Positions 6,207 through 15,282 of a stretch of 17,919 nt of DNA are shown here, piece after piece. The DNA is from Bacteroidales bacterium UBA1756. GTDB lineage: Bacteria; Bacteroidota; Bacteroidia; Bacteroidales; WCHB1-69. A program made the position numbers and the translations under genes. Where the stretch lies: positions 1-17,919 of the forward strand of contig DCHI01000046.1 of NCBI GenBank assembly GCA_002314795.1, given 5' to 3'. How positions within the stretch are numbered: the stretch's first letter is position 1; each line of letters starts with the position of its first letter. The notes under the pieces are model-generated. The model ran no database searches. It saw only the letters and a program-made list of their open reading frames with translations, and was not told the origin of the DNA.

Positions 6207-6797
6207 ATGAAAAGAAATCTAATTGTCATTCTATTGTCTATCAGCTTGTTAGCTATCGTTTCCTCCTGCTCCGTTTCCAAGGCCGTTCAGATGGCCAACT
6301 GCGACTATTCCTTTCAAAAAATCACAGGACTTTCCTGGGCCGGCCTCAATTTCGGAACCACCAGCACCGAAAAGTCAAGTATGAGTCTGAGTTCTTTGGC
6401 AAAGTGTACCAAAGCCATCTCCGAAAAGGATTTCAAAACAACCATCGGAATTGCCATTTCAGCCGATAATCCCGGAAAACGGGAGGCAGCCATTGCCGGC
6501 TTCGATTACGTACTGATGTACAATGATAAAGAAATCGCCTCCGGGGAAAGCATTAACCGCACCGATATCGTCGTGCCGGCGCACGGAAGCACCACAATTC
6601 CGCTTAATTTTACCATCGACATTTCCAAAGTGGTGGACTTCAGTTCACTCAAGGCCATCGAAAATACCCTTCACTTCTTGGGCGAAGTGAAAAAGTTGGG
6701 GGACGCCGATACCGAGTTCGCCATCAAACTCCGTCCCCACATCCGCATCGGCGACAAGGTGACCAAAGGTCCCTACATTCCTATCAAAAGCATTTAA
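6207..6797 (+). CDS. LEA type 2-like lipoprotein
   Basis: This 196-residue predicted lipoprotein has the signal MKRNLIVILLSISLLAIVSSC with lipobox Cys21. The mature part looks like the late-embryogenesis-abundant type 2 (LEA14/WHy) beta-sandwich. It has a GLSWAGLNFG strand near residue 40, IGIAISADNPGKREAAI near 85, YNDKEIASGES near 110 and VPAHGSTTIPLNFTIDI near 130. The function of such bacterial proteins is unclear; an envelope stress or stabilising role is only suggested. It is the first gene of an operon, 22 bases before the TonB-dependent receptor, so it may be an accessory envelope protein of that uptake system. ATG 6207 is chosen for the signal peptide and the promoter position. Confidence 0.75.
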   Translation: MKRNLIVILLSISLLAIVSSCSVSKAVQMANCDYSFQKITGLSWAGLNFGTTSTEKSSMSLSSLAKCTKAISEKDFKTTIGIAISADNPGKREAAIAGFDYVLMYNDKEIASGESINRTDIVVPAHGSTTIPLNFTIDISKVVDFSSLKAIENTLHFLGEVKKLGDADTEFAIKLRPHIRIGDKVTKGPYIPIKSI

Positions 6798-6819
6798 TCT
6801 TTTCTAAAAGCAATCAACT

Positions 6820-9216
6820 GTGATTCGTAAAACCGTTGCAACGATTTTTCTGATAACCGCCACGTTATTAGTAGCTTTCGGGCAACGCTATACCGTTTCC
6901 GGCGTTTTAAAGGATGCTTCGAACGGCGAGACGATGAAGAATATTTTAGTCGCTCTCGTTCCAGTTGAAAATACGACACAGTCCATCACCGGCTTTTCCA
7001 ACCAGGCCGGTTTTTATTCCGTGACGGCTCCGAAAGGAAGATACATTCTCCAAATCTTGTATATGGGGTACAAAACCGTTACGGATACCATTGATTTACA
7101 GAAAAATACCACCATCAATTACGAACTCACTCCCAACGTGGTCATAACGGACGAAGTAGTGGTGACGGGGCAGGCCGCGGACCATAACGTGACGAGCGCG
7201 CAGGTGGGAAAGATGGAAATGAAAATAGAAACTATCAAGGCACTGCCCGCTCTGTTCGGCGAAGTGGATGTCTTGAAATCCATTCAGTTACTTCCTGGTA
7301 TTCAGTCGGGTGGCGAGGGAAACACCGGCTTTTATGTTCGCGGCGGCGGTCCCGACCAAAACTTGGTTCTTTTGGATGAAACCACCATCTACAATGCCGG
7401 GCACCTGTTCGGTTTCTTTTCCGTTTTCAATGCGGATGCCGTTAAGAATGTGGAAATTACGAAGTCCGGAATGCCGGCCTACTATGGCGGCCGCCTCGCT
7501 TCGGTGCTGGACGTGACGCAAAAAGACGGCAATATGAAAAAGTTTGAAGTCGACGGCGGCTTAGGGCTCATTTTCTCTCGGTTGACCGTGCAAGGCCCTA
7601 TCAAAAAAGACAAGTGCTCCTTCATCATTTCCGGACGTCGAACCTACATCGACGCGCTCGTCCAACCGTTCCTCAAACCGACGTCGCCGCTCAAAGGCAC
7701 CAAGTTCTATTTTTACGACCTGAATGCCAAACTGAACATTGTCATCAATGACAAACACCGGCTTTTCATCGGCGGCTACTACGGTCGGGATGTCTATGGT
7801 TTCAAATCCTCGACGGGCCGCACGAACGCCCAATTCCGCTGGGGCAATGCAGCGGCCTCCTTGCGATGGAACTATATCATCAACCCACAGCTGTTTCTGA
7901 ACACGACTTTCTCATTCACCAATTACGATTTCGCCACCACGATGGGACTGGACGTCTATTCAATGGAGATGAGTTCCGGTGTGCGCGACTACTCTTTGAA
8001 AACGGAATTGACTTATACGCCCTCCATCCCTCACGAATTTCGTTTTGGCGTACAATACATTTTCCATACGTTCTTTCCGAACAAGATGGCGGTTGACGCG
8101 GGCGTCTCCGACCTCTCCCTTCCAAACGTTGATCCGTACTATGCTCACGAATTGGCCATCTACGCCAACGACGAGTTCGACCTGTTCCCGTGGTGGAAAA
8201 TCAACTGCGGACTCCGCTATTCCCATTTTGAATTTATCGGGCCGTTCACTCGCTATGTGTTTAATGATCAAGGAGTAAGAACCGACTCCATCGTCTATCG
8301 CCCGGGTGAAATCATCAAGCAGTACAATCACTTGGAACCTCGTCTCTCTATGCGTTTTCAGGTAGCGAAAAAAACGTCCATCAAAGTTTCATATACTCTT
8401 AACTACCAGTATCTTCACCAGGTTGCTTTGGCCACTATCTCTCTGCCCACCGATGTGTGGATGCCTTCTACCGAAATCGTGAAACCACAGATGGGCCATC
8501 AGGTTTCGTTGGGCGTCTATCAGAATTTTTACAAAGATATGTTCGAAAGTTATATCGACGCCTATTACAAGCAGATGAACAATCTGGTAGAATACAAGGA
8601 TGGTATTAACATTCAGGACATTACACAAAATGCCGACCAGATGTATGTTTTTGGAAAAGGGTGGTCGTATGGTGTAGAATTCTTTTTGAAAAAAGGCCTT
8701 GGTCGTTTCACGGGCTTCATCGGTTATACGCTTTCGTTCACGCAGCGGCAGTTCGACGATTTGAACGGAGGCAAGCCCTTCTATGCCAAGTACGACCGTC
8801 GCCACGACGTTTCCATCAACTTAGGTTACGAAATCATCCGCAACAAATTGAGTGTTTCGGCGGTTTGGGTTTTCGCGTCCGGAAATACGATGACGATTCC
8901 GATAGGGTACTATTTTATCGCCGGTTCCTTGGCCACCGAGTACAGCGAACGCAACGCCTACCGCCTCGATCCGTACCACCGTCTGGACCTCTCCTTGAAC
9001 TGGACGATTGTCAAGAAAAAACGTTTTGAAACCAGTCTGAATTTCTCCGTTTACAATGTCTATAATCGGAAAAATCCATTCTTTATCTTTTTCGAGACCA
9101 ACACCAATTTCGATACGTCGAATCCACAGAACCCGACATTTGATATGACAACCAAGGCCTATCAGATGAGTCTGTTCCCGATTTTGCCGTCCATCTCTTG
9201 GAATTTTAAATTTTAA
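6820..9216 (+). CDS. TonB-dependent outer-membrane receptor with carboxypeptidase-regulatory domain
   Basis: This 798-residue outer-membrane transporter starts at GTG 6820 and has a signal peptide ending near AFGQ (about residue 22). Residues 25-110 form a CarboxypepD_reg-like domain (SGVLKDASNGETMKNILV, then GYKTVTDTIDL). A plug domain follows, from EVVVTGQAADHN to about residue 235, with YVRGGGPDQNLVLLDETTIY and a typical GMPAYYGGRLASVLDV. The rest is a beta-barrel with many aromatic and Gly-rich strands, ending in PSISWNFKF with the terminal Phe expected of BAM substrates. It ends 3 bases before a DUF4249 lipoprotein gene, a known Bacteroidota pairing. The substrate cannot be read from the sequence. 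It is not a SusC type, since no SusD follows. Confidence 0.93.
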   Translation: MIRKTVATIFLITATLLVAFGQRYTVSGVLKDASNGETMKNILVALVPVENTTQSITGFSNQAGFYSVTAPKGRYILQILYMGYKTVTDTIDLQKNTTINYELTPNVVITDEVVVTGQAADHNVTSAQVGKMEMKIETIKALPALFGEVDVLKSIQLLPGIQSGGEGNTGFYVRGGGPDQNLVLLDETTIYNAGHLFGFFSVFNADAVKNVEITKSGMPAYYGGRLASVLDVTQKDGNMKKFEVDGGLGLIFSRLTVQGPIKKDKCSFIISGRRTYIDALVQPFLKPTSPLKGTKFYFYDLNAKLNIVINDKHRLFIGGYYGRDVYGFKSSTGRTNAQFRWGNAAASLRWNYIINPQLFLNTTFSFTNYDFATTMGLDVYSMEMSSGVRDYSLKTELTYTPSIPHEFRFGVQYIFHTFFPNKMAVDAGVSDLSLPNVDPYYAHELAIYANDEFDLFPWWKINCGLRYSHFEFIGPFTRYVFNDQGVRTDSIVYRPGEIIKQYNHLEPRLSMRFQVAKKTSIKVSYTLNYQYLHQVALATISLPTDVWMPSTEIVKPQMGHQVSLGVYQNFYKDMFESYIDAYYKQMNNLVEYKDGINIQDITQNADQMYVFGKGWSYGVEFFLKKGLGRFTGFIGYTLSFTQRQFDDLNGGKPFYAKYDRRHDVSINLGYEIIRNKLSVSAVWVFASGNTMTIPIGYYFIAGSLATEYSERNAYRLDPYHRLDLSLNWTIVKKKRFETSLNFSVYNVYNRKNPFFIFFETNTNFDTSNPQNPTFDMTTKAYQMSLFPILPSISWNFKF

Positions 9217-9219
9217 AGT

Positions 9220-10134
9220 ATGAAACGGAAAAGTTGTGATCTCTTTCTCTTTTTTGTGATGGCATTCAGTTTGATTTTTTCTGGATGCCAAAAGGAAATA
9301 GAAGTCGATCTTCCTGAATATCAGAATAAAATCGTTATTGAAGGAAGCATTGAAAACGGCAGTCCCGCAATGGTGATAGTGAGCCGAAGTATGCCCTATT
9401 TTTCCACGGTCAACTTGGAAACACTTCTGAATGAAGTTTTTATACGTGACGCCGTCGTAACCATCACCTCCTCCACGGGCGAAACAGAGAACTTGACGCT
9501 TTCCTATACTGAAAATTCGCCCATCTATTTTGCATATATGGGCCGAAACATCGTCGGGGAGCCGGGGAAAAGTTACACCTTGCGCGTCCAATGCGGGGAA
9601 AGCGAATACACGGCGACCACCAGCATCTTGGAACCGTTCCACTTGGACTCTGCGTGGCTCGCTTTCGCCGACGCCAACGATACGATGCCCACCTCCCGCA
9701 TCCAGCTGACCGACCGCGCACAAACTCACGACTACTATATGTTTCAAGTCAAGGTGCACGGAAAGAAACTGTACGACCGCCTCTGGGTCACCAGTATGCC
9801 CGTCGCTTTTGACGATGCCACTTTCAACGGACAGACAGCCAATTACGAAATCCTTCGGGCCAATCCCTCTACACTATTTGTCTCCCAGATGACGGACGAA
9901 GAACTAAAGGATTTTTACCGCGTAACCTACCGTCACGGCGACTCGGTTTTCATCAAAACCTCGCTCATCGACTACACGGCGTTTCAATACTGGTCGGCGA
10001 TGACGTACCAGTTGGCCATCGGACAAAATCCGTTTATGAGTCCGGCACCCGTCCCGTGCAATATCAACGGAGAGAATGTGATTGGAAACTGGACCGGCTT
10101 TGCTTCCACCTTCGACACACTGTATTACGAATAA
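9220..10134 (+). CDS. DUF4249 lipoprotein partner of the TonB-dependent receptor
   Basis: This 304-residue predicted lipoprotein has lipobox Cys23 in FSLIFSGC. The N-terminal half has the DUF4249 opening (KEIEVDLPEYQNKIVIEGSI) and an immunoglobulin-like region with GEPGKSYTLRVQ near residue 125. The end has the family signature of an aromatic YWSAMTYQL segment, NPFMSPAPVPCNI and GNWTGFAS. Proteins of this kind are usually encoded right after TonB-dependent receptors in Bacteroidota and probably sit on the outer membrane as surface accessory factors; their job is not established. It begins 3 bases after the receptor stop, so translation is likely coupled. Confidence 0.88.
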   Translation: MKRKSCDLFLFFVMAFSLIFSGCQKEIEVDLPEYQNKIVIEGSIENGSPAMVIVSRSMPYFSTVNLETLLNEVFIRDAVVTITSSTGETENLTLSYTENSPIYFAYMGRNIVGEPGKSYTLRVQCGESEYTATTSILEPFHLDSAWLAFADANDTMPTSRIQLTDRAQTHDYYMFQVKVHGKKLYDRLWVTSMPVAFDDATFNGQTANYEILRANPSTLFVSQMTDEELKDFYRVTYRHGDSVFIKTSLIDYTAFQYWSAMTYQLAIGQNPFMSPAPVPCNINGENVIGNWTGFASTFDTLYYE

Positions 10135-10187
10135 CGCGGGCTATATAGTTAATAGTTATAGGTTTCAGTTAGCGACTTGGAAAATGC

Positions 10188-10229
10188 CCTTCGTTTCTTA
10201 GTTCCTTCGTTTCTCAGTTTCTCATTCCC
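10188..10229 (+). repeat. Degenerate 8-bp pyrimidine-rich tandem repeat
   Basis: A 16-bp unit, CCTTCGTTTCTTAGTT, is followed directly by a copy differing at one base (10204-10219). The tract can be read as 8-bp units of pattern TYMGTTYC decaying into TCATTCCC. It lies between the convergent DUF4249 gene and mfd. It is a different repeat class from the 9-bp arrays, of unknown role. Confidence 0.6.
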
Positions 10230-10247
10230 TTCCTTCTCCCCCACACA

Positions 10248-10310
10248 AACTTTATAAACTTTACAAACCTTATAAACTTTACAAACCTTACAAACTTTAC
10301 AAACCTTACA
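10248..10310 (+). repeat. 9-bp minisatellite array 3 (7 units)
   Basis: Seven contiguous units alternate between AACTTTACA/AACTTTATA and AACCTTATA/AACCTTACA. The last unit covers the stop codon of mfd (10306-10308), so the array expanded up to, or supplies, the end of that gene. It lies between convergent genes, which argues against a purely promoter-linked role for the family. Confidence 0.95.
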
Positions 10311-13300
10311 AACCCAAACTCATCCGTTCAATCCAATGGAGGGCGGTAGAAACCGTGTTCACCCCCTTGATTTGGAACGTGAGTTTTCCATTCGTCTCCT
10401 TCATCTGCGTGGTCGGGTAATTCTTCTGCATAAAAGCCAACAATCTATCAAACAATGCCGACTGGTAGAATGCGGCCTGACTGTTCTCCACAAAATAACC
10501 GACGAATGTGTTTTTCTTCAAAACGATTTTGTCGAAATAGAGCGCGGCGGCCTTACGACGCAACGGAATGGTTTTCAGCAACTCTTCCGTAACGGGCGGA
10601 AGAGGACCAAACATATCGACCAACTTGGCACGGTATTTCTCCAATTCCTCGTCCGTGCGAATGTGATCCAGTTCTTTGTACAAACTCATACGCTCGCTCA
10701 GACTGGCGATGTAATCACTCGGGAACAAGAGTCCGAGGTCGGTTTCCAACATACACTCCCGTTCAAGCAACTTGGGGGCTTCGGACGTATCGTCTTGTAT
10801 TTCTTGGTCTTGCAATTCCTGGACGGCCTCGTTCAGAATTTTCTGATACATTTCAAAACCGATGTCGGAAATGAAACCACTCTGTTCGGCCCCTAACACA
10901 TCACCGGCGCCTCGGATGTCCATATCGCGCATAGCAATCTGGAACCCACTGCCAATTTCCGAATAATCCTCAATCGCCTTTAAACGTTTGCGTGCCTGCT
11001 CGTTAAGTGTGTCGAACGGCTTGGTCAGGAAATAGCAGAAGGCCTTCTTGTTGTTTCGGCCAACACGGCCACGAAGCTGATGAAGTACGTTCAACGCAAA
11101 GTTCTGAGCATCATTGATAATCATCGTATTGGCGTTGGTAATGTCCAGACCGGACTCCACAATCGTAGTGGCCACCAGCACATCGTAGCGTCCATCGATA
11201 AAGTCCATCATAATTTTCTCCAACTCCTTGCCGTCCATTTGTCCGTGTCCCACAGCGATGCGAGCGTCTGGAACAAGCCGTTTGACCATACCCGCCACTT
11301 CCATAATGTTCTGAACCTTGTTGTGGACCACAAAAACCTGCCCGCCGCGTTGAATTTCAAAATTGACAGCGTCACGCAAAATCTCCTCATCAAAAGTGTG
11401 CACCTCCGTCTGAATAGGATAACGGTTCAACGGCGGCGTGGCAATGACGGAAATGTCACGGGCGCCCATCATTGAAAACTGCAGCGTTCGGGGAATCGGC
11501 GTCGCCGACATCGTCAGCGTATCCACCGTAACTTTCAACTCACGCAGCTTCTCTTTCGCACCAACACCGAATTTCTGTTCTTCATCTATAATAAGAAGCC
11601 CTAAGTCTTTGAAAACAACATCTTTACCTAATAAACGATGCGTCCCAATCAAAATATCGATTTTCCCCTCTTTCAACTCCTTCAATGTTTCCTTAATCTG
11701 CTTGGTCGTACGGAAACGATTGATATAACCGACTTTGCAAGGCATTCCGCTCAGACGTTCGGAAAAAGTGGTGAAATGTTGCAAAGCTAAAACGGTCGTC
11801 GGAACGAGCACCGCCACCTGTTTGCTGTCGCACACCGCTTTGAACGCCGCACGAATGGCGACTTCCGTCTTCCCGAATCCCACATCGCCGCACAACAAAC
11901 GGTCCATCGGGCACTCCGATTCCATATCCTGCTTGATGTCCTGCATCGCCTTCACCTGGTCCGGCGTGTCCTCATAAATGAACGAGGCCTCCAACTCCGT
12001 TTGAAGGTAGTTGTCGGGCGAATAGGCAAATCCCTTTTGCGACTTTCGTTGGGCATAAAGACGAAGAAGGTCAATAGCTAACTCCTTGACACGACGCTTG
12101 GTACGTTCCTTCATCTTTTCCCACGTACCAGAACCGAGACGATGCAATGATGGCGGCGTCCCGTCCTTTCCCACATACTTTGTTATCTTGTGCAGGGAAT
12201 GAATGCTAATAAACAAGACATCACCGTCCTTGTAAACCAACTTGATGACTTCCTGTTCCACCCCATTCACGTCCATCTTGGCCAAACCTTGATAGACGCC
12301 GATTCCGTGGTCAATGTGAACAACGTAATCGCCTGGTTGCAAATCATATACCTCCTTCAACGTAAACGCCTCGCTTCGTTTGTATCGGTCACGAATGACA
12401 AAGCGATGGTAGCGTTCAAAAATCTGATGGTCGGTATAAACGCACAATTTGCCGGCTTCGTCACGAAATCCCTCGTGCAGTACGAAAGAGTACGGAATAT
12501 AAAGGTCGTCGGGTTGATAGTTAGTCTGATGCTTGTTGTTAAAAGCCAACAACAAATCAGCCACAATGTGCTTCATTCGAGAACGTTGCTGGTCGTTTTC
12601 GGTCAAAAAAACCGTCGTCAGCCCCTTGGTGTAGTTGTCAATCCATTCACCCAAAAGCAAATCCATATTCTTGCTGAATGCATTTTGAGGAACAATCTCC
12701 CAGTCGATGCTTCCGTCATATTCACGGAAAAATTGCGACTCGATTTCTACAATTTTATGTTTTTCAATATTTTGTAAAAAATCAGAAGCATCGATATACA
12801 AATCATCCGGAAGAATATGACTGATGGGAGAATTCAATTTTTCATACTCTTCCACCACCTTTTTAAAATTCCGCTGAATGGTCGATTTAACGTCGCCGAC
12901 CTTCTTAATCCAGAAAGTATCGTCCGGAGAAAGAAAGTCAAAAAAGCTGACTCGTTCTTCAACCTCCAAATTGGAAGAAAGTGGCATAATATGCAATTTA
13001 TCAACTTCTTTTACAGATAATTGCGTATTAGTATCAAACAAGCGGATGGATTCAACGACGTCACCGACGAGTTCAATACGATACGGATATTCTTCTGAAA
13101 AAGAGAAGATGTCAAAGATGGCACCGCGCCAAGCGAACTGCCCTGGTTCGAAAACGAAATCGTCCTGCCGATACTGATACTCATACAAGAAATTGATAAA
13201 CCGGTCAACAGAAAGCGTCTCCCCTTTTGTTATGGTAAAGGAATTGGTTTTCAAGAACTTGGTTGATGTCAGTTTTTCGGCGATGGCCTCCGGATAGGTC

Positions 13301-13701
13301 ACGATGACGCTATGCCCTTCATTGTAAACCAACTTGTTGATGATTTCAGAACGGAGTTTGATGTTGGCATTATCTACCTCTTCGGGTTCGTATGGACGGC
13401 GGTAGGAAGCAGGAAAATAGTGGACGTGCTTTTGCTCGACGGGCTTGTTGACATCCGCCAACATCTTTTCAATATCGTGATAAAAGAAAGCAGAACTTTC
13501 CTTATCCGGAAATATAAACAACTGGTTATGATTCAATTGTGAGAACAAGGGAGCAACGGCTATCGCCAAAGAGGAACCATTGATTCCAGAAAGTTGGAAT
13601 TTTCCCAACTGTTTTTTTTCAAAAAAATCATTTAGCAAAGAAGCACGACGAAGTTCAGACTCATTTGCATTAAAAAGTTCGATGAGATTGTCTTGAATCA
13701 T
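10306..13701 (-). CDS. mfd: Transcription-repair coupling factor
   Basis: This 1131-residue ATP-dependent DNA translocase removes RNA polymerase stalled at lesions and recruits UvrA. The N-terminal part (about 1-230) matches the UvrB-homology region. An RNA polymerase-interacting CarD-like domain lies near 450-515, with GDYVVHIDHGIGVYQG around His465. The helicase core has Walker A GDVGFGKT (605-612, Lys611), the DEEQ box (706-709), TMSATPIPRTLQFSM and, in the second RecA domain, QLRGRVGR near 877. A TRCF C-terminal domain follows (about 980-1090). The length is normal. ATG 13701 gives the usual start. The gene follows the sodium symporter gene by 47 bases and has no TAnnTTTG element of its own. 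Its stop codon lies in a 9-bp repeat unit. Confidence 0.98.
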   Translation of the reverse strand: MIQDNLIELFNANESELRRASLLNDFFEKKQLGKFQLSGINGSSLAIAVAPLFSQLNHNQLFIFPDKESSAFFYHDIEKMLADVNKPVEQKHVHYFPASYRRPYEPEEVDNANIKLRSEIINKLVYNEGHSVIVTYPEAIAEKLTSTKFLKTNSFTITKGETLSVDRFINFLYEYQYRQDDFVFEPGQFAWRGAIFDIFSFSEEYPYRIELVGDVVESIRLFDTNTQLSVKEVDKLHIMPLSSNLEVEERVSFFDFLSPDDTFWIKKVGDVKSTIQRNFKKVVEEYEKLNSPISHILPDDLYIDASDFLQNIEKHKIVEIESQFFREYDGSIDWEIVPQNAFSKNMDLLLGEWIDNYTKGLTTVFLTENDQQRSRMKHIVADLLLAFNNKHQTNYQPDDLYIPYSFVLHEGFRDEAGKLCVYTDHQIFERYHRFVIRDRYKRSEAFTLKEVYDLQPGDYVVHIDHGIGVYQGLAKMDVNGVEQEVIKLVYKDGDVLFISIHSLHKITKYVGKDGTPPSLHRLGSGTWEKMKERTKRRVKELAIDLLRLYAQRKSQKGFAYSPDNYLQTELEASFIYEDTPDQVKAMQDIKQDMESECPMDRLLCGDVGFGKTEVAIRAAFKAVCDSKQVAVLVPTTVLALQHFTTFSERLSGMPCKVGYINRFRTTKQIKETLKELKEGKIDILIGTHRLLGKDVVFKDLGLLIIDEEQKFGVGAKEKLRELKVTVDTLTMSATPIPRTLQFSMMGARDISVIATPPLNRYPIQTEVHTFDEEILRDAVNFEIQRGGQVFVVHNKVQNIMEVAGMVKRLVPDARIAVGHGQMDGKELEKIMMDFIDGRYDVLVATTIVESGLDITNANTMIINDAQNFALNVLHQLRGRVGRNNKKAFCYFLTKPFDTLNEQARKRLKAIEDYSEIGSGFQIAMRDMDIRGAGDVLGAEQSGFISDIGFEMYQKILNEAVQELQDQEIQDDTSEAPKLLERECMLETDLGLLFPSDYIASLSERMSLYKELDHIRTDEELEKYRAKLVDMFGPLPPVTEELLKTIPLRRKAAALYFDKIVLKKNTFVGYFVENSQAAFYQSALFDRLLAFMQKNYPTTQMKETNGKLTFQIKGVNTVSTALHWIERMSLGL

Positions 13702-13748
13702 TTGATATGCATCATTTTACAAACAGGGGCTATGTTTGGGAAATGAGT

Positions 13749-15107
13749 TTAGAACTCGATGCCCAATGAACCGGCAACGAGAACCACGAAAAGGGCGATG
13801 GGAGCGATGTAACGGACAATAAAACGCCACGCTTTATAGTATGAACATTTCAAACTTCCGCTATTGGAAAGTTCGTCAAAGGTTTCCTCTTTTGTCAGAT
13901 GCCAACCGATAAAGACCGCCAAAGCGAGGGCTCCGATAGGCATAAAGTAAGTGGCGGTGAGTTTGTCAAAAAGATCAAAGATGGTAAGTCCGCAGATGGT
14001 GATATGGCTCAGCGGACCGAAGGAAAGGGCACAGACGGCACCAAGCAGAAAAATTCCGGTTGAACAGAGAATGGTGGCTTTGGTACGGCTCTGGTGAAGT
14101 TCCTCAACGCCCCAAGCGACCAAGATTTCCAACAACGAAATGGTAGAAGTGAGTGCCGCAATGGAAAGCAACAAGAAGAAGAAGACAGCAAAAACGGTTC
14201 CAAATGCCATCGCATTGAAAACATTGGGAAGCACCTCATAAACCAAGCTCGGTCCGCTTGCCGGACTCAAACCGAAAGCAAAGACGGCCGGAAAAATAGC
14301 GACGCCAGACATTACTGCAATCAGCGTGTCTGCAGAAGCAATTACCACACTGGTTTTCAATAAGTTGTCCTGTTTACGAATATAGGACCCATACGTTACT
14401 AAACAGCCCATTCCCAAACTCAGTGAAAACAGAGCCTGCCCCAAAGCGGAAAGAATCGCGCCTCCATTGATTTTGCTAAAATCCGGATTGAACAAAAAGT
14501 CAATTCCCTTGGACGCTCCCGGCAACGTGACGGAGCGAATACACAACACGAACATCAAGATGAACAGAACGGGCATCAGCACCTTGCACGATTTTTCAAT
14601 TCCCTTTTGTACACCTTTTGTAACGATAATCGCCGTCAACGCAACAAAGATTCCCATATAGAGAACAGGAATCCACGGATGGGACGTAAATTCGGCAAAA
14701 ATTTGTGAAATGGCTGCAGGCGTTTCTCCCATAAAACGACCGGACGCCGACAAAACCACGTAATTGACGGTCCAGCCGGCGACCACACTATAAAACGAGT
14801 AAATCAAAAAAGCGGTTATGAGCGAAAGCCATCCTAACGAAAGCCATCCTTTATGAGTAGGAGACAAAACTTTATATGCACCTAACACATCCTTTTGCGC
14901 TTTGCGGCCTACCATCAGTTCCCCCATCATCAGTGGAACGCCTAAAAGAAAGACAAATAGAATGTAGATGCACAAAAAAGCGCCTCCACCATTGGCGCCC
15001 ACCGTGTAAGGAAATCGCCAAATATTACCCAATCCGATAGCAGAACCGGCAGCGGCGGCAATCGCGCCAAAACTGCTGGCAAAACCTTTACGTTCGCTGT
15101 TACCCAT
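13749..15107 (-). CDS. Neurotransmitter:sodium symporter (NSS/SNF) family transporter
   Basis: This 452-residue inner-membrane protein has about 11-12 membrane segments with the LeuT fold. The first helix holds the family signature GSAIGLGNIWRFPY followed by GANGGGAF, which forms the sodium and substrate sites. Other typical parts are GVPLMMGELMVGR near residue 60 and LGQALFSLSLGMGCLVTYGSY in helix 6. The substrate is probably an amino acid; which one cannot be told. The frame is open upstream to 15257, but I start at ATG 15107 because MGNSERKGFASSFG is the usual N-terminus, and both the promoter (15134-15141) and a short 9-bp array lie in the longer frame. mfd follows at 47 bases and may be read through. 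Confidence 0.94.
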   Translation of the reverse strand: MGNSERKGFASSFGAIAAAAGSAIGLGNIWRFPYTVGANGGGAFLCIYILFVFLLGVPLMMGELMVGRKAQKDVLGAYKVLSPTHKGWLSLGWLSLITAFLIYSFYSVVAGWTVNYVVLSASGRFMGETPAAISQIFAEFTSHPWIPVLYMGIFVALTAIIVTKGVQKGIEKSCKVLMPVLFILMFVLCIRSVTLPGASKGIDFLFNPDFSKINGGAILSALGQALFSLSLGMGCLVTYGSYIRKQDNLLKTSVVIASADTLIAVMSGVAIFPAVFAFGLSPASGPSLVYEVLPNVFNAMAFGTVFAVFFFLLLSIAALTSTISLLEILVAWGVEELHQSRTKATILCSTGIFLLGAVCALSFGPLSHITICGLTIFDLFDKLTATYFMPIGALALAVFIGWHLTKEETFDELSNSGSLKCSYYKAWRFIVRYIAPIALFVVLVAGSLGIEF

Positions 15108-15133
15108 AATTTTAGTTTTTAAAAATGAAGCGG

Positions 15134-15141
15134 CAAAGGTA
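15134..15141 (-). promoter_or_regulatory. Promoter -7 element of the sodium symporter gene
   Basis: The minus strand reads ATCGTACCTTTGCCGC, containing TACCTTTG, 26 bases before ATG 15107. The same ATCGTACCTTTGC string precedes the envelope operon at 6175, showing a shared extended element. Confidence 0.65.
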
Positions 15142-15152
15142 CGATTTTTGTT

Positions 15153-15179
15153 TGTAAAGTTTGTATTGTTTATAAAGTT
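15153..15179 (-). repeat. 9-bp minisatellite array 4 (3 units, reverse orientation)
   Basis: Read on the minus strand, three 9-bp units (AACTTTATA, AACAATACA, AACTTTACA) lie in the divergent region between the symporter and pta genes. The middle unit is degenerate. This is the only copy of the family in reverse orientation in the window. Confidence 0.8.
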
Positions 15180-15227
15180 TGTGATTTTTAAGATACGATT
15201 TCTTTCAAATGATATTGGTAAAACTCG

Positions 15228-15235
15228 TATCTTTG
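15228..15235 (+). promoter_or_regulatory. Promoter -7 element of pta
   Basis: TATCTTTG followed by CCGCCC matches the Bacteroidota -7 consensus and would give a leader of about 40 nt before ATG 15283. The -33 region (around 15203) has only TTTC. Confidence 0.65.
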
Positions 15236-15282
15236 CCGCCCTAAATCGCAAATACATTTAACAACTTAAAAACGTAATAATA

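Noticed and set aside
8821..9759. Long minus-strand open frame of 312 codons
   Set aside because: It is antisense to the 3' part of the TonB-dependent receptor and the start of the DUF4249 gene, both of which have clear family features.
15108..15257. N-terminal extension of the sodium symporter
   Set aside because: It reads through the promoter and a 9-bp array, while MGNSERKGFASSFG is the expected start.
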